Of a stretch of 10,641 bases of DNA, positions 7,499-10,641 are shown in pieces. The DNA is from Lachnospiraceae bacterium UBA2868 (lineage in GTDB: Bacteria; Bacillota_A; Clostridia; Lachnospirales; Lachnospiraceae): positions 1-10,641 of the forward strand of contig DEEW01000143.1 in the NCBI GenBank assembly GCA_002350465.1, read 5' to 3'. The notes under the pieces are model-generated. The model did no database searches and was not told where the DNA came from. It saw only the letters and a list, made by a program, of their open reading frames with translations. The position numbers and the translations under genes were made by a program. How positions within the stretch are numbered: the stretch's first letter is position 1; each line of letters starts with the position of its first letter.

Positions 7499-8772
7499 TG
7501 TAGTATCGTGACATAGGCCCACGGCGGCGCGGGCGGCCTGTAGTCATCTTCTCCTTCAAATACAAACATGCAATCGTATCCCGGCGGATTTTCGGGATAT
7601 ATCCCGTAACCGTCGGTAAAATATATCATTCCCTTGAGATTCGTAAACTCTTTATTATCAATCAGTGTTCGTACATACTCGAAAACAGGGCGAAAATCAG
7701 TGGCCCCGAAGCCCTTTACCTGAAGCTTTCCGGCAATTTCTTCTATCTCCCTTTTATCCTTAACCGTAACGTCGCTCGTAACCTCACTGTCGCACTGTAT
7801 TATCCTGACATTCATTGTCTCCGAAAATGACGAAGACCGGGTCAGAAGATCATATGTTTTTTCGAGAAACCCCTTTACCAGCTTTCCCTTAACGGAAGCT
7901 GATGTATCGACTGCAATGACAAAATCCCTGATTCTATTCTCATCAGTGTATTCTAGAGGCTCTATCAGCGGCATGTTTTTGTAATTTGCCAGTCCGTAGG
8001 TATAATATACATAGTCGAATTCATCGGGACTGACTTTGATCTCCTCTGACATTACAGCAAATCTTTTGATCACGTCATCATAATCATAGGTCTTTCTGAC
8101 ACCCTCGTTGAGGTTGATTATGATGGTATCCTTTCCCTTCACGTCCTTCGAAAATGATTTCAGTTCTGCCGAAACACGCCTTGCTATCCTCTCCCAGTCT
8201 TCCTGTGATATGATGATCTCCTCTTTTTTGTTATTCGGACTTGTATAATGAACATCAGGTGAAAACAGCCGCTTGTATTCCACGGCCGAGTCCGATGATA
8301 TTCCTCCAACCATGAACTCCCTGTACAGATATTCCGCGGTGAGCTTTGGCACCCACTTGTTTAATTTTGAAAGTACGATCTGCACTTGTGTGTCGCCCAG
8401 TCTTTCGTAGCCGCTGTCCATTGCCAAAATCGTATTTTCAACAGCTATGTCACAGGCTAAGTCCCAGTATTCCCTGTTTGCTATATCTTTCCTCGAATAG
8501 TGAAGAAATATGTTATGGAATATCACATGAAGCAGCAGTCTTACCGCAAAATCCGGATCTTCCTTGTAATCATTAAGAAGTCTTGCAGGATTATAAACAA
8601 GGCGCCCCATATCGCTTATGTACGTCCCGATCGAGCTGTCTTCTTCAATCTTCAATGCCGCCAGGGTCTTGTCAAAGAAACGGTATTTTACTATTATACT
8701 GTCTCTTGCAAGATCAAATACTTTCTTTGCCAGTTCGGATATTCTATTATTAATATTCTCATCATTGTTCAC
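7495..8772 (-). CDS. VWA-domain protein with degenerate metallopeptidase-like N-terminus (DUF2201 type)
   Basis: This 425-residue, probably cytosolic protein is the likely partner of the adjacent MoxR ATPase. The N-terminal half resembles the putative metallopeptidase domain that accompanies DUF2201. Its conserved block runs from LLLHVIFH (79–86) to YWDLACDIAVEN (102–113). The HExxH motif is altered to HVIFH, so the catalytic Glu is missing and peptidase activity is unlikely. The C-terminal half (about 280–425) is a VWA domain with a complete-looking metal site: DTSAS (289–293), Thr358 in GATDF, and Asp387 in YFTDGYG. DUF2201 proteins share the FTDGYG…P ending. The start is a GTG overlapping the truA stop (GTGA); no other in-frame start lies nearby, and there is little Shine–Dalgarno sequence, so translation is probably coupled to truA. 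Its own stop overlaps the MoxR start by 4 nt. Confidence 0.88.
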   Translation of the reverse strand: MNNDENINNRISELAKKVFDLARDSIIVKYRFFDKTLAALKIEEDSSIGTYISDMGRLVYNPARLLNDYKEDPDFAVRLLLHVIFHNIFLHYSRKDIANREYWDLACDIAVENTILAMDSGYERLGDTQVQIVLSKLNKWVPKLTAEYLYREFMVGGISSDSAVEYKRLFSPDVHYTSPNNKKEEIIISQEDWERIARRVSAELKSFSKDVKGKDTIIINLNEGVRKTYDYDDVIKRFAVMSEEIKVSPDEFDYVYYTYGLANYKNMPLIEPLEYTDENRIRDFVIAVDTSASVKGKLVKGFLEKTYDLLTRSSSFSETMNVRIIQCDSEVTSDVTVKDKREIEEIAGKLQVKGFGATDFRPVFEYVRTLIDNKEFTNLKGMIYFTDGYGIYPENPPGYDCMFVFEGEDDYRPPAPPWAYVTILQ

Positions 8773-9509
8773 AGATTATATCCAATCAGGGTCAGCCCTT
8801 TTGCCGGGGCGGTCTTTCCCGCTTTAGACCTGTCAAGCGATCCGATTATTCCAGGAATATCTCCGGGTAATATCTTCCCCTCGCCGACCTCTATAAGCGT
8901 ACCCGCTATAATACGAACCATGTTGTACAAAAACCCGCTGCCTGTCACATAAATGTCGATCCTGTGCTCATCCGGGCACCTCACCTGCATATCATATATC
9001 GTTCTTACAGTAGATTCCACATCAGCTGCTGCGCTGCAAAATCCGGCAAAATCATGCTCTCCGACAAAGCACTCTGCAGCCTGCTCCATAGCATTTACAT
9101 CAAGTTTTGTGTACACCCAGTATGTATATCTGCTGTTTGTTGGCATAGGAAAGGTGTCATGCCAAATGCTGTATCGATATGTCTTTCTGCTCTCTACCCG
9201 CCTTGGGTGAAAATCATTTTCCACCTCTTCCGATTTTCTGACTACAATATCATCCGGCAGGCTTTGATTAAGAGCATAAGAGAATTTCTCCCCCGGTATT
9301 CTTGACGAAGTATCAAAAACAGCTACAGCACCTTCAGCATGTACTCCCGCATCGGTCCTTGATGCACCGATAACCTTTATATCTTCTTCAAGAAGCCTTG
9401 ACAGCTCACGATTCAGTACCCCCTCTATTGTGGCTTTCCCGGGCTGGTACTGCCATCCGCTGTAATCTGTCCCGTCATATGCAACTGTGAGCATTATCCT
9501 TCTGATCAT
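8769..9509 (-). CDS. truA: tRNA pseudouridine synthase A
   Basis: TruA converts uridines 38–40 of the tRNA anticodon stem-loop to pseudouridine. From the chosen ATG it has 246 residues, normal for the family. The N-terminal strand IMLTVAYDGTDYSGWQ (5–20) is typical. The catalytic Asp is D53 in ASRTDAGVHAEG, and the C-terminal region has the usual GSGFLYNMVR block followed by the conserved AGKTAPAKGL near the end. A longer frame begins at a TTG at 9545, but it adds an unusual N-terminus and lacks a ribosome site. The ATG at 9509 has a GGGAAAAAG stretch in front and gives the standard N-terminus (another ATG is at 9494). The gene lies 64 nt after ecfT, the classic Firmicutes order ecfA–ecfA–ecfT–truA. 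It overlaps the VWA gene by 4 nt. Confidence 0.95.
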   Translation of the reverse strand: MIRRIMLTVAYDGTDYSGWQYQPGKATIEGVLNRELSRLLEEDIKVIGASRTDAGVHAEGAVAVFDTSSRIPGEKFSYALNQSLPDDIVVRKSEEVENDFHPRRVESRKTYRYSIWHDTFPMPTNSRYTYWVYTKLDVNAMEQAAECFVGEHDFAGFCSAAADVESTVRTIYDMQVRCPDEHRIDIYVTGSGFLYNMVRIIAGTLIEVGEGKILPGDIPGIIGSLDRSKAGKTAPAKGLTLIGYNL

Positions 9510-9573
9510 ACTTTTTCCCGATACATCTGTTCCCGAGAGCCACAACCTTAGATTCCCGCCATGCTATGTATAC

Positions 9574-10374
9574 CTAGAACAGTATTCCTATCACAATAAC
9601 TGCTGCAAGATACAGAATGAGAACCGTGTATGCCACGTAATCCCTTAGCATATATTTAAGCGGTCTCATCTTTGTTCTCCCCTCTCCTCCGTGATAACAC
9701 CTTGACTCCATCGCAATGGCAAGATCATTTGCACGTCTGAATGCAGACACAAAGAGCGGCACAAGTATTGGAACAAGTGATTTTGCCCTTCGGATAATAC
9801 TTCCGCTTTCAAAATCAGCACCCCTGGCCTGCTGTGCTTTAATTATCCTGTCTGTCTCTTCAAGCAGAACAGGTATGAAAGTAAGGGCAATTGACATCAT
9901 CATCGCAATCTCATGAACGGGAAACCGGAAAACCTTTAGCCAGCCTAGGCTCTTTTCCAGCCCGTCCGTGAGATTTGAAGGGGTTGTTGTAAGTGTCATA
10001 AGGGATGATCCGATTATCAGGTAAACAAGCCGTAAAATCATAAATGCAGCCAGTCTGACACCTTCTATCGTTATGGTTATCTTCCAGAAAGATACAAGCG
10101 TCCTTCCCGGAGTAAGAAACGCATTTAGAACAGCTGTAAACACAAGGATAAACAGAACCGCCCTAAGTCCTCGAAATATAAATTTTACAGGGACGTGGGA
10201 CAATGCGATCATTAAAACAAGAAAAACGGTGGCAGCTATATACCCGGTAAAGCTCTGGAATAAAAACAGCGAGATCACGTAAATAAGCGTACCGAACAGC
10301 TTAACTCTCGGGTCAAGTCTGTGAAGCACCGAATCTGTGGGATAGTATTGTCCAAGTGTTATATCTCTTATCAT
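9574..10374 (-). CDS. ecfT: Energy-coupling factor transporter transmembrane protein EcfT
   Basis: EcfT is the integral membrane scaffold that links the two ECF ATPases to exchangeable S components importing vitamins or trace metals. The 266 residues contain several hydrophobic helices: about 26–60, 66–86, 104–128, 155–172, 200–212 and 245–266. Both coupling-helix signatures are present: ARG at 183–185 (in AQQARGADFE) and the second motif SRC at 224–226 (in AMESRCYHGG). The N-terminus LGQYYPTDSVLHRLDPR is typical of group II (shared-module) EcfT. The start overlaps the stop of the upstream ATPase by 4 nt (ATGA). Its position before truA matches the ecfA–ecfA–ecfT–truA arrangement of many Firmicutes. 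No S component is in view, as expected for a shared module. Confidence 0.95.
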   Translation of the reverse strand: MIRDITLGQYYPTDSVLHRLDPRVKLFGTLIYVISLFLFQSFTGYIAATVFLVLMIALSHVPVKFIFRGLRAVLFILVFTAVLNAFLTPGRTLVSFWKITITIEGVRLAAFMILRLVYLIIGSSLMTLTTTPSNLTDGLEKSLGWLKVFRFPVHEIAMMMSIALTFIPVLLEETDRIIKAQQARGADFESGSIIRRAKSLVPILVPLFVSAFRRANDLAIAMESRCYHGGEGRTKMRPLKYMLRDYVAYTVLILYLAAVIVIGILF

Positions 10375-10641
10375 TTACCGAATACTCTTAAAATTTCCGA
10401 CTTTGCCTCTTTGATCGTTATCAGATCATCACGCACGGGAAGGCCTGCCTTCTTCAGATCTGACAGGATTGCCGTTACTTCCGGTACTGCAAGGCCCATA
10501 TCTTCGAGCTGTGCCCTATGTCCGAACACCACACGGGAAGGGGCATCCATAACAAGCCTGCCCTCATTCATTACAAGTATCCTGTCCACATGCTCGGCAA
10601 GATCATCCATTGAATGTGATACTATTATGACTGTAATATTG
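10371..10641 (-). CDS. ecfA2: ECF transporter ATP-binding protein, C-terminal part (EcfA2-like, N-terminus outside window)
   Basis: Only the last 89 residues of this ABC ATPase are visible; the frame is open to the right edge. The H-loop IIVSHSMDDLAEHVDRIL is at the start of the visible part, followed by NEGRLVMDAPSRVVF, the usual D-loop-distal strand and helix of CbiO/EcfA proteins. The C-terminal tail (about 50 residues, including a VPEVTAILSDLKKAGLPV stretch) is the ECF ATPase extension that contacts EcfT and its partner ATPase. Position next to ecfT suggests the second ATPase (EcfA2), but EcfA1 cannot be excluded from this fragment. It hydrolyses ATP to drive uptake by the ECF complex. 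The internal ATG at 10610 is not the start, because the frame and conserved H-loop continue upstream of it. The stop overlaps the ecfT start. Confidence 0.9.
   Translation of the reverse strand, partial: NITVIIVSHSMDDLAEHVDRILVMNEGRLVMDAPSRVVFGHRAQLEDMGLAVPEVTAILSDLKKAGLPVRDDLITIKEAKSEILRVFGK

Noticed and set aside
7499..7522. Longer MoxR protein starting at a GTG at 7522
   Set aside because: It would overlap the VWA gene by 28 nt. The ATG at 7498 gives the usual ATGA overlap seen at the neighbouring junction.
9510..9545. Longer TruA starting at a TTG at 9545
   Set aside because: It adds 12 residues unlike TruA and has no ribosome site at proper spacing; the ATG at 9509 gives the standard N-terminus.
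10371..10610. Small separate 79-residue gene starting at 10610
   Set aside because: The frame continues to the window edge with the ABC H-loop upstream of that Met, so it is the tail of an EcfA ATPase.

Overview
All nine genes in this window are on the minus strand, so the region is transcribed right to left. The likely source is a clostridial Firmicute, most probably of the Lachnospiraceae. The evidence is a FeoA–FeoB fusion, a class II (Gram-positive type) GalT beside a long GalK, an ecfA–ecfT–truA block, and strong AGGAGG-type ribosome binding sites. The assignment rests on gene content alone. Genes are packed tightly and often overlap by 4 nt. No stretch longer than 300 bases lacks a gene; the longest gap, 83 nt, holds the iron-regulated promoter of feoAB.

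Right part (about 10641 to 8769): the C-terminal end of an ECF-transporter ATPase (EcfA type), the full membrane subunit EcfT, and the tRNA pseudouridine synthase TruA. EcfA and EcfT form the shared energising module for several vitamin or metal importers. In many Firmicutes this block follows the ribosomal protein operons and precedes rplM–rpsI; here something else follows truA.

Middle part (8772 to 4932): the most interesting section. Directly after truA, joined by 4-nt overlaps, come a VWA protein with a degenerate metallopeptidase-like N-terminal half, a MoxR-type AAA+ ATPase with a long C-terminal helical extension, and a small leucine-rich-repeat protein with an unrecognised C-terminal half. 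Twenty-one nt later follows an 83-residue cysteine-rich, probably zinc-binding protein. MoxR–VWA pairs are known chaperone or remodelling modules (RavA–ViaA is an example). The LRR protein would be a natural recognition or adaptor subunit, but no function can be proven from sequence.

Left part (4900 to 1): galactokinase and class II galactose-1-phosphate uridylyltransferase (galK–galT, Leloir pathway, no galE in view). These are followed by a FeoA–FeoB ferrous iron transporter fusion that runs off the left edge. A near-perfect Fur box lies between the -35 and -10 of the feoAB promoter, so feoAB is probably an independent Fur-repressed unit. The genes upstream form a dense same-strand array with no recognisable intrinsic terminator.
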